Assembly (NCBI GenBank): GCA_008711135.1
Contig: VUAW01000004.1
Location: forward strand, 161,582 to 225,581
Source: Rhodobacteraceae bacterium LNNU 3342
GTDB taxonomy: Bacteria; Pseudomonadota; Alphaproteobacteria; Rhodobacterales; Rhodobacteraceae
Reading direction: 5' to 3'
Length of the DNA: 64,000 bases
The first letter of the stretch is position 1, and every line of letters starts with the position of its first letter. Position numbers and translations under genes: made by a program. A model generated the notes under the pieces. The model was given only the letters and a program-made list of their open reading frames with translations, did not search any database and was not told the DNA's origin. Positions 41,194 to 51,206 of this stretch are shown one piece after another.

Positions 41194-43281
41194 TCAGCGG
41201 CGCAGTGGAAGCGCCCTGAACCCGGTAGGGGCGTTGGCATGGCCGTTGTAACGATAGCTGCTCTGCCCTTCTGCCTCTTGGTTCAGCACGACGCTCAGCT
41301 GCGTGGACGGCGTGATCGCCTCCTGGATCTGGGACACGCACTGGCGCAGGTCATTTTGCCCGGTTGCGGCGGCCTGAACGACCAGAACCACGGCATCGAC
41401 GAGTGGCGCGATGTAGCGGGCGTCGACCACCGGCAAGACCGGCGGACTGTCCAAGATGACAATGTCGAACGCGTCGCGCGCCTCGGACAAGAGGCCGGCG
41501 AAGGCTTCTGACGCAAGCAATTGATCCGTCGGCTGCTCGGCATGGCCGGCGCCCAGGATCACTTCGGCCCCGCTGAGCGGATCGCGGGTGCAGAACCCCG
41601 ACGCTGCCCCGGTCGCGCCGGACAGGTAGTCGAGCAGGCTCTGGTCAGGCACCAGCCCCATGATCTCGTGCAGCGAGGGGTGGCGCAGGTCGCTGTCGAT
41701 CAACAGCACCCGCCGCCCTGCCAAGCCGTAAGCCCGCGCAAGCGCAAGGGCGAGCGTGCTCTTCCCTTCGCCGGAAAGGCTGGAGGTGACAAGGATGACG
41801 CGCTTGCCTTCACCTTTCGCCTGATCAAGGGACGCCCGCACCCGCCGGATCGCCTCGGCAAACGGGGAAAGGGGCGCGTTTGCCATCGCATCCGCAATCG
41901 TTCCCCCCTCGCCCGAGACCAGCGGGACCGCGCCCGCCACCGGCAGGTGCAGGACGTTGCGCAACTGCCGGACCGACGTCACGCCGCCGACGTAATACTC
42001 GCGCAGCAGCGCGAGCCCTACGCCCAGCCCCAGCCCAAGGATCAAGGCTACAGCCATCATCTGGCGCTTGTTGGGAAAGCTCGCGTAAACCGGTGGCGTG
42101 GCGGGGGAAACCAAGCGACTGTCGGCGATCTGCAGGCTGGCTTGGGCTTCAAGCTCTCTCAGCCGCTGCAGGTGGGTCTGGTACTGACGGCGGGCGATCT
42201 CCGCCTCTTGCTGAAGCTCATAGATGGTGGCAAGCGTCGGCGGATCGAGCCCTTCCCGCAGCAGTTCCTCGCGCAGTTGTCGGCGGAGGGCTGAAACCGT
42301 TCCTTCGTGACTTGTGACGTCTTCGCGAAGCACCTGCAGCCGGTCTGTGGCAGCCTCTGCCAGGTTCTCCTCGGCCTGCGCAAGGTTGTCGCGCACGGGA
42401 TCCCCCGGCCGATCTGTTACCGCGGTGGATAGCGACTGCCACTGCGCCTGAAGTGCGGCCAGCGGCCCTTCGGCAAGCGTTTCGGCTCCCCAGTCGCCCA
42501 GCAGCCCAGTATCCGCAAGGCGCGCGGCGCGGGCTTCCGCCTCACCCGCCCGTTCGTCTGCCGCGGCGAGGGTGTCGCGCAGGCCGGCGACGCGGCTACC
42601 GGGTGCGGCGGGCGTGGTTTCCAGCGTCCGCGCGATGAAGTTGTCGAGCGCCTGTTCGGACTGCTGCACCGCCTGCCGCGCGGTATTGATACGGCTCTGC
42701 AGAACATCCCGCGCCGCAAGCGCCATCTGGATCTTGGCATCCACCTGCCTCGCGACATAGGTTTCCACCGTCGCATTCGCGAGCCGCGCCGCCTGCACAG
42801 CATCGGGCGAGCGGACGGATACCGTGATCAGATAGGTCAGCCCCCGCCGCCGCACGGTTGTCTGGTCCTTCAGCTGCAGCAGCAGCTTCCCTTCCGACGG
42901 TTCGTCGGCGCCATCTGAAACCAGTGCGGCCAGCCGGTCGCGGAGCCGGGGCTGGGCCCGGAACAGGGGGTCATCCGCCAGCCCTTCCCGCGCGATCACT
43001 GCAAGCGCGGTGGCATCCGACCGCAGGATCTCAACCTCACTGTCCACCCGCGCACTTTCGGTTGCGGCCGAGGGTGTGGCGCGCTCTCCCGGGTCAAGCA
43101 GGTTCTTCTGCGCCGGATCGACCAGCACAAGCGCAGTGGCCTGGAATATCGGCGTCACCGTCAGCAGCCAGACCAGCACCAGCGCGCAGATCGCCGCCGC
43201 CGTCAGCAGGATCAGCCGCGCCTGCCGCCGCAAAAGCGCCAGCAACCCTTTCAGGTCTGACTGCCCTTCCTGGATGTCCAT
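41194..43281 (-). CDS. Exopolysaccharide co-polymerase/BY-type tyrosine autokinase (Wzc-like)
   Basis: The 695-residue protein has an N-terminal Wzz domain with a first membrane helix (about residues 20-42), a long periplasmic coiled-coil-rich part (about 200-370), a second helix (QMMAVALILGLGLGVGLALL) and a cytoplasmic BY-kinase domain. Walker A is VTSSLSGEGKSTLALALA, Walker A' RRVLLIDSDLRHPS and Walker B DIVILDSPPVLP. The C-terminus has only one Tyr-x-Tyr pair (SSYRYNGH) rather than the usual tyrosine cluster. Such proteins set chain length in Wzy-dependent export. The start at 43281 (MDIQEGQSDLKG) precedes the first helix; longer frames upstream are less likely. No glycosyltransferase, Wza or phosphatase gene is nearby, so it is an orphan in this window. 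Confidence 0.9.
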   Translation of the reverse strand: MDIQEGQSDLKGLLALLRRQARLILLTAAAICALVLVWLLTVTPIFQATALVLVDPAQKNLLDPGERATPSAATESARVDSEVEILRSDATALAVIAREGLADDPLFRAQPRLRDRLAALVSDGADEPSEGKLLLQLKDQTTVRRRGLTYLITVSVRSPDAVQAARLANATVETYVARQVDAKIQMALAARDVLQSRINTARQAVQQSEQALDNFIARTLETTPAAPGSRVAGLRDTLAAADERAGEAEARAARLADTGLLGDWGAETLAEGPLAALQAQWQSLSTAVTDRPGDPVRDNLAQAEENLAEAATDRLQVLREDVTSHEGTVSALRRQLREELLREGLDPPTLATIYELQQEAEIARRQYQTHLQRLRELEAQASLQIADSRLVSPATPPVYASFPNKRQMMAVALILGLGLGVGLALLREYYVGGVTSVRQLRNVLHLPVAGAVPLVSGEGGTIADAMANAPLSPFAEAIRRVRASLDQAKGEGKRVILVTSSLSGEGKSTLALALARAYGLAGRRVLLIDSDLRHPSLHEIMGLVPDQSLLDYLSGATGAASGFCTRDPLSGAEVILGAGHAEQPTDQLLASEAFAGLLSEARDAFDIVILDSPPVLPVVDARYIAPLVDAVVLVVQAAATGQNDLRQCVSQIQEAITPSTQLSVVLNQEAEGQSSYRYNGHANAPTGFRALPLRR

Positions 43282-43387
43282 CAACTGTCCCCGCGCCCGC
43301 AAGCGGCCATCGCACAACCAGAAGGAGAAGGTCACGGTTGCGTCCATTCCGCAAGGCAAAATTGCCCGAAGCGGTTGTACGCGCATG

Positions 43388-43413
43388 AAAAAGCCGCCGG
43401 AAAACCGGCGGCT
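43388..43413 (-). terminator. Rho-independent terminator after the yceI gene
   Basis: On the reverse strand AGCCGCCGG-TTTT-CCGGCGGCT is followed directly by TTTTC, 20 bp after the YceI-family stop codon. It separates this gene from the kinase gene downstream. Confidence 0.9.
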
Positions 43414-43433
43414 GATCTCGTGCTGCGGTCCGA

Positions 43434-44003
43434 TTATTCGGCCTTCATCGCCTCGAGCGAGATCTGAACCTCGACCTCGTCGCTGACGAAGGGGGCGAAC
43501 ATGTCCAGCCCGAAGTCGCTGCGCAGCAGCGTCGTGGTGGCGGAGAAACCGGCCCAAGGCTTGTTCTCCATCGGGTGGTCACCGGCGCTGTTCAGGCGGG
43601 CGTCCAGAACCACTTCCTTGGTCTGGCCGTTCATGGTCAGGTCGCCGGTGATCAGCGCGGTATCGTCGCCCGTCACCTCGATCCCGGTAGAGGTGAACGT
43701 CACCTCCTGATCAGCACCACCGAAGAAGTCGTCGCCCATGAAGTGTTCGTCACGGGCGTCCCAGCCGGTCATCATCGCGCTGACCGGGAACGAGACGGAA
43801 ACGCTGGATGCGGCGGGATCTTCCTGATCGAACTGGATCTCGCCTTCGATGCCGGCGAACATGCCCCAAGTCGTCGAATAGCCAAGGTGGTTGTAGGAAA
43901 ACAGGATCTGGCTGTGGCTGGGATCAAGCACATAGGCTTCGGGCGCGGCATTGGCAGCAGCGGCGGCAAGAACGAGTGCCGAGGCGGCAGCGAGAGTTTT
44001 CAT
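43434..44003 (-). CDS. YceI-family periplasmic protein
   Basis: YceI proteins are lipocalin-like beta barrels that bind polyisoprenoids or other hydrophobic molecules. The 189-residue protein has a signal peptide (MKTLAAASALVLAAAAANA, cleavage near ANA-APE). The family core follows: YVLDPSHSQILFSYNHLGYSTTWGMF, FPVSAMMTGWDARDEHFMGDDFF, TGDLTMNGQTKEVVLDARLN and FSATTTLLRSDFGLDMF. Function in this organism is unknown. The start was set by the signal peptide; the frame is open to 44111. It is divergent from the ribosomal protein operon and ends at a strong terminator. Confidence 0.92.
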   Translation of the reverse strand: MKTLAAASALVLAAAAANAAPEAYVLDPSHSQILFSYNHLGYSTTWGMFAGIEGEIQFDQEDPAASSVSVSFPVSAMMTGWDARDEHFMGDDFFGGADQEVTFTSTGIEVTGDDTALITGDLTMNGQTKEVVLDARLNSAGDHPMENKPWAGFSATTTLLRSDFGLDMFAPFVSDEVEVQISLEAMKAE

Positions 44004-44116
44004 GGAAGCTCCTGAAGATGGGTTGGGGCTGCATTGCAGATGACGGGATATTTGACACACTGGTCTACAACCGCAATCCTGCATCACCTCACATGCCCTG
44101 TGCGCGGCCAAACAGC

Positions 44117-44144
44117 TTGCATCCGGACGCGCGCGCTGTATAAC
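44117..44144 (+). promoter_or_regulatory. Probable sigma-70 promoter of the rpsF operon
   Basis: TTGCAT and TATAAC are separated by 16 bp, a good housekeeping promoter match. It lies about 100 bp upstream of the rpsF start in the 243-bp gap to the divergent YceI gene, which leaves an untranslated leader of about 95 nt. Confidence 0.5.
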
Positions 44145-44246
44145 GCGCCATCCTTCCGCATTTGCGAAACCGGCGTCCCCTCTCGCAAGCGGGCCGCGGA
44201 AGGCAATGCCCGCCTATGAAGTGCGCCTGATAGACTGGAGTAATGC

Positions 44247-44630
44247 ATGCCGCTTTACGAGCATGTCTTCATCGCGCGTCAGGACCTTTCCAACGCGCAG
44301 GCCGAAGGCCTCATCGAACATTTCTCCGCAGTGCTTTCGGACAACGGCGGCAAGGTCGTTGAAAACGAGTACTGGGGCGTCAAGACGATGGCCTACAAGA
44401 TCAACAAGAACCGCAAGGGCCACTATGCCTTCCTGCGTTCGGACGCCCCCGCCGGCGCCGTGCAGGAAATGGAACGCCTGATGCGTCTGCACGAGGACGT
44501 GATGCGCGTTCTGACCGTCAAGGTTGAAGAGCATAACGAAGGCCCCTCGGTCCAGATGCAGAAGCGTGACGATCGCGAACGTGGCGACCGTGGCGATCGC
44601 CCGGACCGCGGCGGCGATCGGCGTCGTTGA
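44247..44630 (+). CDS. rpsF: 30S ribosomal protein S6
   Basis: S6 binds the central domain of 16S rRNA together with S18. The 127-residue protein opens [22 protein letters not shown] and has the expected [21 protein letters not shown]. After about residue 105 the tail is highly charged with repeats of the type RxDRxD ([18 protein letters not shown]). The C-terminus ends in arginines, not in the Glu-Glu of E. coli S6 that RimK extends. It heads rpsF-rpsR-rplI, with the start 29 bp before rpsR. Confidence 0.97.
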   Translation: MPLYEHVFIARQDLSNAQAEGLIEHFSAVLSDNGGKVVENEYWGVKTMAYKINKNRKGHYAFLRSDAPAGAVQEMERLMRLHEDVMRVLTVKVEEHNEGPSVQMQKRDDRERGDRGDRPDRGGDRRR

Positions 44631-44659
44631 TCCAGGGCTTCAGGAAAGGATCCTAACAC

Positions 44660-44887
44660 ATGGCCAACAAACCGTTTTTCCGTCGCCGCAAGGTTTGCCC
44701 CTTCTCGGGCGACAACGCACCTGCGATCGACTACAAAGATGTGCGCCTTCTGCAGCGCTACATCTCCGAGCGTGGCAAGATCGTCCCGTCGCGCATCACC
44801 GCCGTTTCGGCAAAGAAGCAGCGTGAGCTGGCACGTGCGATCAAGCGCGCCCGCTTCCTCGCCCTGCTCCCCTACGCCGTGAAGTAA
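44660..44887 (+). CDS. rpsR: 30S ribosomal protein S18
   Basis: S18 is a small rRNA-binding partner of S6. The 75-residue protein has [37 protein letters not shown] and [19 protein letters not shown], the family core at normal length. AAGGAT stands upstream of the ATG. It is in the middle of the S6-S18-L9 operon. Confidence 0.97.
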   Translation: MANKPFFRRRKVCPFSGDNAPAIDYKDVRLLQRYISERGKIVPSRITAVSAKKQRELARAIKRARFLALLPYAVK

Positions 44888-44899
44888 GGAGAGACCTAC

Positions 44900-45472
44900 A
44901 TGCAAGTCATCCTTCTGGAACGTGTGGCCAAGCTGGGCCAGATGGGCGAGGTCGTGAACGTCAAGGACGGTTACGCTCGCAACTTCCTGCTGCCGCAAGG
45001 CAAGGCGATGCGCGCTTCCGAGTCGAACATCAAGTCGTTCGAAGCACAGAAAGCTCAGCTCGAAGCCCGCAACCTCGAAACCCGCAAGGAAGCCGAGGCC
45101 GCTGCAGAGAAGCTGAACGGCCAGACCTTTGTCGTGATTCGCTCGGCATCCGATGCCGGCGCTCTCTACGGCTCGGTCACCACCCGTGACGCTGCCGACG
45201 CGGCGACCGAGGCAGGTTTCTCCGTGAACCGCGCCCAGGTCGTGCTGACCCAGCCGATCAAGGAACTGGGCCTGCACACCGTCTCGGTCGTGCTGCACCC
45301 GGAAGTTTCCGCGGAAATCACGCTGAACGTGGCCCGTTCGAACGAAGAGGCCGAAGTTCAGGCTTCCGGCAAGTCGATCCAGGAACTCGCAGCCGAGGAA
45401 GAAGCCGCGGCTGAATTCGAGATCTCGGAACTGTTCGACGACATCGGCGGCGCACAGGACGAAGACGAGTAA
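44900..45472 (+). CDS. rplI: 50S ribosomal protein L9 with acidic C-terminal extension
   Basis: L9 binds 23S rRNA at the base of the L1 stalk and limits frameshifting. The N-terminal domain ([34 protein letters not shown]), the long connecting helix and the C-terminal domain through [14 protein letters not shown] are typical. The protein is 190 residues, about 40 longer than the E. coli protein, because of an Ala/Glu/Asp-rich tail ([16 protein letters not shown]). A tail of this kind is common in rhodobacterial L9. It is the last gene of the operon and is followed by a terminator. Confidence 0.97.
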   Translation: MQVILLERVAKLGQMGEVVNVKDGYARNFLLPQGKAMRASESNIKSFEAQKAQLEARNLETRKEAEAAAEKLNGQTFVVIRSASDAGALYGSVTTRDAADAATEAGFSVNRAQVVLTQPIKELGLHTVSVVLHPEVSAEITLNVARSNEEAEVQASGKSIQELAAEEEAAAEFEISELFDDIGGAQDEDE

Positions 45473-45490
45473 GGTTTCACGTCAGACCTT

Positions 45491-45526
45491 AAAAGGCCGC
45501 CCCGGTATCCGGGGCGGCCTTTTTCA
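45491..45526 (+). terminator. Rho-independent terminator after rplI
   Basis: The stem AAAAGGCCGCCCC/GGGGCGGCCTTTTT with a short GTATCC loop starts 18 bp after the L9 stop and ends with a run of five T residues. It is one of the strongest intrinsic terminators in the window. Confidence 0.93.
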
Positions 45527-45816
45527 TTGTCCTGCCCGATGCTCCATCCTTCCCGTCGCGTCTGTACGGGATGGCGCCGCAAGGCCCGTGCAACAATCAG
45601 TGTGCGACATCGTCCGGAACCTGCGGTTGCTTCAGCTCGCTCCGGATCTCCAAAACGGCGGCCCTGCCACCCCCCCGATGTCCCGCCCACCTTCCGCCAC
45701 CGGGTGACGGTGCGCGTTCGCGCGCATTGTGTTGGCGCGCTTGGCCAAATAGCGTCTCATCGTCATCTTCATCGGACCTACATCAAGCCAGCCCGCTCAC
45801 GTCAACAGGAAGCGTC
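45527..45816 (+). other. Leader region before the SMR gene, no gene recognised
   Basis: These 290 bp follow the L9 terminator and precede the SMR exporter. An open frame continues upstream of the exporter in phase to 45571, but its 82 residues are Ser/Arg/Pro-rich and not protein-like. CCATCC (near 45542) can pair with GGATGG (near 45568), and CCCGT can pair with ACGGG inside it. I looked for the ACGR-loop hairpin pairs of guanidine-II riboswitches, which often precede SMR genes, and saw none. Confidence 0.4.
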
Positions 45817-46161
45817 ATGCCCTCGTTCTTCGCCACCTATGCCATGTTGTTCACCGCGATCGCCCTTGAGGTCATCGGCACCAGCTTCCTCCAACGATCC
45901 GAACAGTTCACACGCGCCCTTCCCACCTTCCTGATGGCGGTTTCCTACCTCGGCGCGTTCTTCTTCCTGTCGCAGGTTCTGCGCACCATGCCCGTCGGCG
46001 TGGCTTATGCCATCTGGAGCGGCCTTGGCATCGTTCTGATCTCGATCATCGGGCGGGTGGTGTTTGGGCAACGGCTCGACCTGCCGGCGATCATCGGCCT
46101 TTGCCTGATCGTGGCCGGGGTTCTGGTCATCAACCTTCTGTCCAAAACCGTGCAGCACTAA
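45817..46161 (+). CDS. Small multidrug resistance (SMR) family exporter, EmrE-like
   Basis: SMR proteins are four-helix dimers that exchange protons for cationic drugs or guanidinium. The 114-residue protein has the essential membrane glutamate in AIALEVIGTSFLQRSEQFTR and the signature GVAYAIWSGLGIVLISIIG, followed by FGQRLDLPAIIGLCLIVAGVLVINLLS, which is nearly the EmrE form rather than the Gdx (SugE) form. Multidrug (QacE/EmrE) rather than guanidine export is therefore preferred. The ATG at 45817 has AGGAAG nine bases upstream. It stands alone and shares a bidirectional terminator with tig. Confidence 0.93.
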   Translation: MPSFFATYAMLFTAIALEVIGTSFLQRSEQFTRALPTFLMAVSYLGAFFFLSQVLRTMPVGVAYAIWSGLGIVLISIIGRVVFGQRLDLPAIIGLCLIVAGVLVINLLSKTVQH

Positions 46162-46163
46162 CA

Positions 46164-46190
46164 AAAAAGGCCGCCCAAAGGCGGCCTTTC
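46164..46190. terminator. Bidirectional terminator between the SMR gene and tig
   Basis: AAAGGCCGCC-CAAA-GGCGGCCTTT is flanked by A and T runs, so it can stop transcription from the exporter (forward) and from trigger factor (reverse, with six or more T on that strand). Confidence 0.9.
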
Positions 46191-46209
46191 TGGTTCAGTG
46201 TAGTAAAGC

Positions 46210-47541
46210 TCAGGCTTCGTCGAGTGCTTCGACAGCTTTCTGAAGCTCGTCCTTGCTGACTTCCTTTTCGGTCACATTGGCACCTGCCACGATGTGATCG
46301 ACAACCTTGTCTTCGAAGATCGGCGCGCGAAGCTGCTGCTGAACAGCGGCGTTCTTCTGCACGAATTCAAAGAAGGCACGCTCCTGCCCCGGGTACTGAC
46401 GTGCTTGGGCCAGAACGGCTTGCGTCATCTCAGCGTCAGTCACGTCAATCTCGGCCTTGCGACCCACTTCGGCCAGCAGCAGGCCCAGGCGCACGCGACG
46501 CTCGGCCAGCTTGCGGTGCTCGTCCGTCACCTCGATGTTGCCGTGGTTGTGGTCGTGCACTTCCGGGTGCTCGTCATGCCACAGCTGGTGCGCAATCTGC
46601 TGGGCCTCGGCCTCCACCAGGCTCGGCGGCAGGTCGAATTTCACCAGGTTGTCCAGCTGGTCGAGCAGCGAGCGCTTCAGCACCGCGCGTGCGGCGCCGG
46701 CGTATTCGGCTTCCAGACGCTCGGCGATCTGCTTCTTCAGCGCGTCCAGATCCTCGGCACCATACTGCTTGGCCAACTCGTCGGTGATCTCGGCAGCCTT
46801 CGGCGCTTTCACGGCCTTGACCTTGCACTCGAACACGGCGTCCTTGCCGGCGAGGTTCGCAGCGCCATACTGCTCGGGGAAGGTAACGTTGACGTTGACT
46901 TCGTCACCGGCCTTGGAACCGATCAGCTGGCTTTCAAAACCCGGGATGAAGGAGTTGGAGCCCAGCACCAGCGGGTAGTCTTCGGCCGCGCCGCCTTCAA
47001 AGGCTTCGCCATCCACCTTGCCCAGGAAGTCGATCACGACCTGATCGCCCTCGGCCGCTTCGGCGCCCTCTTCCTTGTCCTCGAAGTTCTGCGCGGTCTG
47101 GGCGAGGTTGTTCAGCGCGTCCTGAACGGCCTCATCCTCGGCCTTGACGACCAGCTTTTCCAGCGTGACCGACGACAGGTCGACCTCGGGGATGTCGGGA
47201 AGCGCTTCGTAGGACATGTTCACGACAACATCGTCGCCTTCCTTCCAGTCCTCGTTCGTCATCTTGACGTCGGGCTGCATGGCGGGACGGTGGCCGGTCG
47301 ACTCGAAGTGGTCGCGCATCGCGCCGTCGATGGCGTCCTGCATCGCGTCACCCAGCAGGCGCTGACCGAACTGCTTGCGCAGAATCGCCAGCGGCACCTT
47401 GCCCTTGCGAAAGCCCTTTACTTCGATCTCGGGCTGGGCCTCGACCAGTTTTTCCTGCACCTTGGCATCCAGCTCGGCGGCAGACACGGTAATCGTGTAA
47501 CCGCGCTTCAGGCCTTCGTTCAGGGTCTCAGTGACCTGCAT
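46210..47541 (-). CDS. tig: Trigger factor
   Basis: Trigger factor is the ribosome-bound chaperone and prolyl isomerase for nascent chains. The 443-residue protein has the ribosome-binding signature [20 protein letters not shown] at about residues 38-57, the FKBP-like domain ([19 protein letters not shown]) and the helical C-terminal arms. Length is normal. The start at 47541 ([15 protein letters not shown]) was chosen; the longer frame to 47658 translates the tRNA-Leu gene, which lies just upstream. The stop is followed by a strong terminator. Confidence 0.97.
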   Translation of the reverse strand: MQVTETLNEGLKRGYTITVSAAELDAKVQEKLVEAQPEIEVKGFRKGKVPLAILRKQFGQRLLGDAMQDAIDGAMRDHFESTGHRPAMQPDVKMTNEDWKEGDDVVVNMSYEALPDIPEVDLSSVTLEKLVVKAEDEAVQDALNNLAQTAQNFEDKEEGAEAAEGDQVVIDFLGKVDGEAFEGGAAEDYPLVLGSNSFIPGFESQLIGSKAGDEVNVNVTFPEQYGAANLAGKDAVFECKVKAVKAPKAAEITDELAKQYGAEDLDALKKQIAERLEAEYAGAARAVLKRSLLDQLDNLVKFDLPPSLVEAEAQQIAHQLWHDEHPEVHDHNHGNIEVTDEHRKLAERRVRLGLLLAEVGRKAEIDVTDAEMTQAVLAQARQYPGQERAFFEFVQKNAAVQQQLRAPIFEDKVVDHIVAGANVTEKEVSKDELQKAVEALDEA

Positions 47542-47564
47542 GTGTTTGTCCTTCTTTCCCAACC

Positions 47565-47649
47565 TGGTGCGGGTGGAGGGACTTGAACCCCCACGCCTTG
47601 CGGCGCCAGAACCTAAATCTGGTGCGTCTGCCAATTTCGCCACACCCGC
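47565..47649 (-). tRNA. tRNA-Leu (anticodon UAG)
   Basis: The reverse strand folds into an 85-nt class II tRNA with encoded CCA: acceptor GCGGGTG/CACCCGC, anticodon stem CCAGA/TCTGG with loop TTTAGGT (anticodon TAG), a long variable arm GGCGCCGCAAGGCGT and T arm GGGGGTTCAAGTCCCTC. It reads CUA/CUG codons. It ends 23 bp before tig and could be on the same transcript. Confidence 0.95.
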
Positions 47650-47739
47650 ATAACCCACGAGGCAGCCCGCAGGGCCGCCCCGGAAATCCGCGCCCTTCTA
47701 GCAAAGCCCCGTGAGGGATGCGAGAGGAAAAACGGCCCT

Positions 47740-49215
47740 TCAGTCCAACTTGCGCAGGACGACCGGCAGCGTTTCCGGCAAATCCTCTGCGATCAGGCCG
47801 GGACCAAAGGCGCGGGCGCAGTCTACATGCAGAAGCGCGGCCTGCTCTGCCGCCTTCAGCGGGGCGATTCCCCGGGCCATCAGCCCCGTGATGAACCCGG
47901 CCAGCACATCCCCTGCCCCCGCAGTGGCAAGCCAGGGTGCCCGCCGGTCATAAAGCGCATGGCACAACACTGCCACTCCGTCCGGTGCAGCAATTATGGT
48001 CGTGGGGCCCTTCAGAAGCACCACCGCCCCTGCGCGCGCCGCCGCTTGCCGGACGACTTCGGGCCGCGGGCCGTCGCGCAGCGACAGGTCGGGGAAGATG
48101 CGTGCGAACTCCCCTTCGTGCGGGGTCAGGACCACCTGCGGATGCAGCAGCTCGAAAAGCCGGTCCGGTGCCTCGGCGAAAGCCGTGATCGCATCGGCAT
48201 CCAGTACCAGCCCCCGCCGTGCCCCTGCTGCGACAGGCACAAGCGCCCGTGCCCGATCAACGCCCAGCCCCGGACCCAGGCAAAGCGCGTTGAGCCTCTG
48301 GTCATGCAGGATCTCATCCAGCGCGGCGGCATCATTGGCCTGCCGCAGCATGATCGCGTCCAAGCGGCTTGCATTTTCCGCCATCGCCTCTTCCGGGCAG
48401 GCCAGCGTGACAAGCCCCGCCCCGATCCGCAGCGCCCCCCGCGCTGCCAGCCGCGCCGCCCCGCCGCGCCCGGCACCACCTGCGATGACCAGCGCATGGC
48501 CGTGGTCGTACTTGTGCCCGCCGGTCTTCCGGATCACCGCAGGATCCACAGCCCCCAGCCGCAGCGCCCGGCCCGTCGCCACGCCCTCCAACCCGATGTC
48601 GGCGACGACAAGCCGCCCGCCCATCAGGTCATACTCCCAAAGGTAGTGGCAGGGCCGTGGCCGGTGGAAGGTCACCGTCAGGGCATAGGCGCAGGGCCAC
48701 CCGCCCCCGCCCGTCCAGAGCCCGCTGTCAGCGTTCATGCCGCTGGGAACATCCACCGCGACCCACGCCGCGCGGGCGCAGTCACGCGCCAGTTCCAGAA
48801 GGCGTTGCCGCAGATCATCCGGCAATGGGCGGGACAGGCCGGTACCGAACAGCGCGTCTATAACGACATCCGGGATCTCGGGGGGTGCATCAACTGGCAG
48901 CACCGGCCCGATCTGCACCCAGCGGTCATGGTTGGCGCGGGCGTCAGGTGGCAGGCCGTCCGCCTTCCCCGCGAACCGGCAGTCAATCGTCCAGCCCCAA
49001 GCGTGCAGCAACCGCGCGATCACGAAGCCATCGCCGTCGTTGTTGCCCGGCCCGCAGAGCACCAGCGCCCGCCCCGGCCCCGGGCAAAGCGCCAGCACCG
49101 CGTCCACTACGGCCTGCCCCGCACGCTCCATCAGCCCCTGCCCTGTGGCCTGCCCTGAAGCTATGGCGGCATCTTCTGTGGCGCGCATTTGGGCAGAAGT
49201 CAGCAGTTCGGTCAT
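47740..49215 (-). CDS. nnr: Bifunctional NAD(P)HX epimerase/ADP-dependent dehydratase
   Basis: This enzyme repairs hydrated NADH and NADPH. The 491-residue protein joins the YjeF N-terminal epimerase (about residues 1-205, with LVLCGPGNNDGDGFVIARLL and DVVIDALFGTGLSRP) to the C-terminal ribokinase-like dehydratase (about 220-490, with KYDHGHALVIAGG, ALCLGPGLG, VVLTPHEGEFARIF and the catalytic WLATAGAGDVLAGFITGLMARG). A GTG at 49224 would add three residues; ATG 49215 is preferred, though neither has a clear ribosome binding site. It is divergent from glnB with 176 bp between them. Confidence 0.95.
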   Translation of the reverse strand: MTELLTSAQMRATEDAAIASGQATGQGLMERAGQAVVDAVLALCPGPGRALVLCGPGNNDGDGFVIARLLHAWGWTIDCRFAGKADGLPPDARANHDRWVQIGPVLPVDAPPEIPDVVIDALFGTGLSRPLPDDLRQRLLELARDCARAAWVAVDVPSGMNADSGLWTGGGGWPCAYALTVTFHRPRPCHYLWEYDLMGGRLVVADIGLEGVATGRALRLGAVDPAVIRKTGGHKYDHGHALVIAGGAGRGGAARLAARGALRIGAGLVTLACPEEAMAENASRLDAIMLRQANDAAALDEILHDQRLNALCLGPGLGVDRARALVPVAAGARRGLVLDADAITAFAEAPDRLFELLHPQVVLTPHEGEFARIFPDLSLRDGPRPEVVRQAAARAGAVVLLKGPTTIIAAPDGVAVLCHALYDRRAPWLATAGAGDVLAGFITGLMARGIAPLKAAEQAALLHVDCARAFGPGLIAEDLPETLPVVLRKLD

Positions 49216-49355
49216 TTCTTGCACCGTTTACGATTTTCATTCCGCCCGCTCTCCGAGCGTATTGCACAATTTTTAGGCACCACTTGCGGATTTCCGCAGA
49301 CGCGTCCCCTCGGGTGATCCTATGCAATTGTAGCCCCCCGGCGAAAGTGGTCTGA

Positions 49356-49730
<375 letters not shown>

Positions 49731-49787
49731 AGGTAACGGGCCCCGCCACGGCCCGAAGCAATGCTCAAGGAAAGGGAATCTACGATA

Positions 49788-51194
49788 ATGAGCAAAGAAC
49801 AGGTTCTTTCGCTCCTCAGGGACGAGGAGATCGAATATGTGGACATCCGTTTCACGGACGTTAAAGGCAAGCTGCAGCACGTGACCATCGTCGCCGATCT
49901 GGTGGACGAGGACTTCCTTGAGGAAGGGTTCATGTTCGACGGTTCGTCGATTGCCGGCTGGAAGTCGATCGACCAGTCCGACATGAAGCTGATGCCGGAC
50001 ACGGAAAGCGCCTATATCGACCCGTTCTATGCGGAAAAGACGCTCTGCATCCACTGCTCGGTTGTGGAGCCTGACACGGGCGAAGCCTATAGCCGCGACC
50101 CCCGCTCGACCGCGCAGAAGGCCGAAGCCTACCTGCAGTCCTCGGGCATCGGCGACACCGCCTTCTTCGGTCCCGAAGCTGAATTCTTCATCTTCGACGA
50201 CGTGCGCTTCAGCGTGAAGATGAACAAGGTGTCCTACGAAGTCGACGCGATCGACGGCGCCTGGAACACCGACACGCAGTACGAACAGGGCAACTCGGGC
50301 CACCGTCCGGGCATCAAGGGCGGCTACTTCCCCGTCAACCCGATCGACGACGCCCAGGACCTGCGCGGCGAGATGCTGTCGACCATGAAGCGCATGGGCA
50401 TGAAGGTGGACAAGCACCACCACGAAGTGGCCTCGTGCCAGCACGAACTCGGGCTGCTGTTCGGCACGCTGACCAAGCAGGCGGACGAGATCCAGAAGTA
50501 CAAGTACGTCATCCACAACGTGGCGCACGCCTACGGCAAGTCGGCAACCTTCATGCCGAAGCCGATCAAGGGCGACAACGGCACCGGCATGCACGTCAAC
50601 ATGTCGATCTGGAAAGACGGCAAGCCGCTGTTCTCCGGCGACAAGTATGCGGATCTCTCGCAGGAAGCCCTGTGGTTCATCGGCGGCATCCTGAAGCACG
50701 CCAAGGCGCTGAACGCGATCACCAACCCGGGCACCAACAGCTACAAGCGCCTGATCCCGGGCTTTGAGGCCCCGGTTCTCCGCGCGTACTCGGCACGCAA
50801 CCGGTCGGGCTGCATCCGTATTCCGTGGACGGAGTCGCCGAAAGCAAAACGTGTCGAGGCCCGCTTCCCGGACCCGTCGGCGAACCCCTACCTGGCCTTT
50901 GCTGCGCTGCTGATGGCCGGCATCGACGGGATCAAGAACAAGATCGATCCGGGCCCAGCTTCGGACAAGGACCTCTATGATCTGCCGCCGGAAGAGCTGG
51001 CCGAAATCCCGACCGTCTGCGGCTCGCTGCGCGAGGCGCTGGAGGCTCTGGAAGCTGACCACGACTTCCTGCTGGCCGGTGACGTGTTCACCAAGGACCA
51101 GCTGGAGGGCTACATGGCGCTCAAGTGGCAGGAAGTGTATGCCTACGAGCATACGCCCCACCCGATCGAGTTCCAGATGTACTACTCCTGCTAA
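49788..51194 (+). CDS. glnA: Glutamine synthetase type I
   Basis: GlnA makes glutamine from glutamate, ammonia and ATP and is the main ammonium-assimilating enzyme. The 468-residue protein has [17 protein letters not shown], the catalytic [13 protein letters not shown], the ATP-binding [18 protein letters not shown], and [18 protein letters not shown]. The adenylylated tyrosine is in [16 protein letters not shown] (near residue 397), so GlnE-type control is expected. The ATG at 49788 is preferred over an in-frame ATG at 49761. The transcript glnB-glnA ends at a strong terminator. Confidence 0.97.
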   Translation: MSKEQVLSLLRDEEIEYVDIRFTDVKGKLQHVTIVADLVDEDFLEEGFMFDGSSIAGWKSIDQSDMKLMPDTESAYIDPFYAEKTLCIHCSVVEPDTGEAYSRDPRSTAQKAEAYLQSSGIGDTAFFGPEAEFFIFDDVRFSVKMNKVSYEVDAIDGAWNTDTQYEQGNSGHRPGIKGGYFPVNPIDDAQDLRGEMLSTMKRMGMKVDKHHHEVASCQHELGLLFGTLTKQADEIQKYKYVIHNVAHAYGKSATFMPKPIKGDNGTGMHVNMSIWKDGKPLFSGDKYADLSQEALWFIGGILKHAKALNAITNPGTNSYKRLIPGFEAPVLRAYSARNRSGCIRIPWTESPKAKRVEARFPDPSANPYLAFAALLMAGIDGIKNKIDPGPASDKDLYDLPPEELAEIPTVCGSLREALEALEADHDFLLAGDVFTKDQLEGYMALKWQEVYAYEHTPHPIEFQMYYSC

Positions 51195-51206
51195 GGCATC
51201 TGAACG

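Noticed and set aside
45571..45816. 82-residue N-terminal extension of the SMR exporter
   Set aside because: The residues are Ser-, Pro- and Arg-rich with no membrane character, and SMR proteins have about 110 residues. The ATG at 45817 with AGGAAG fits.
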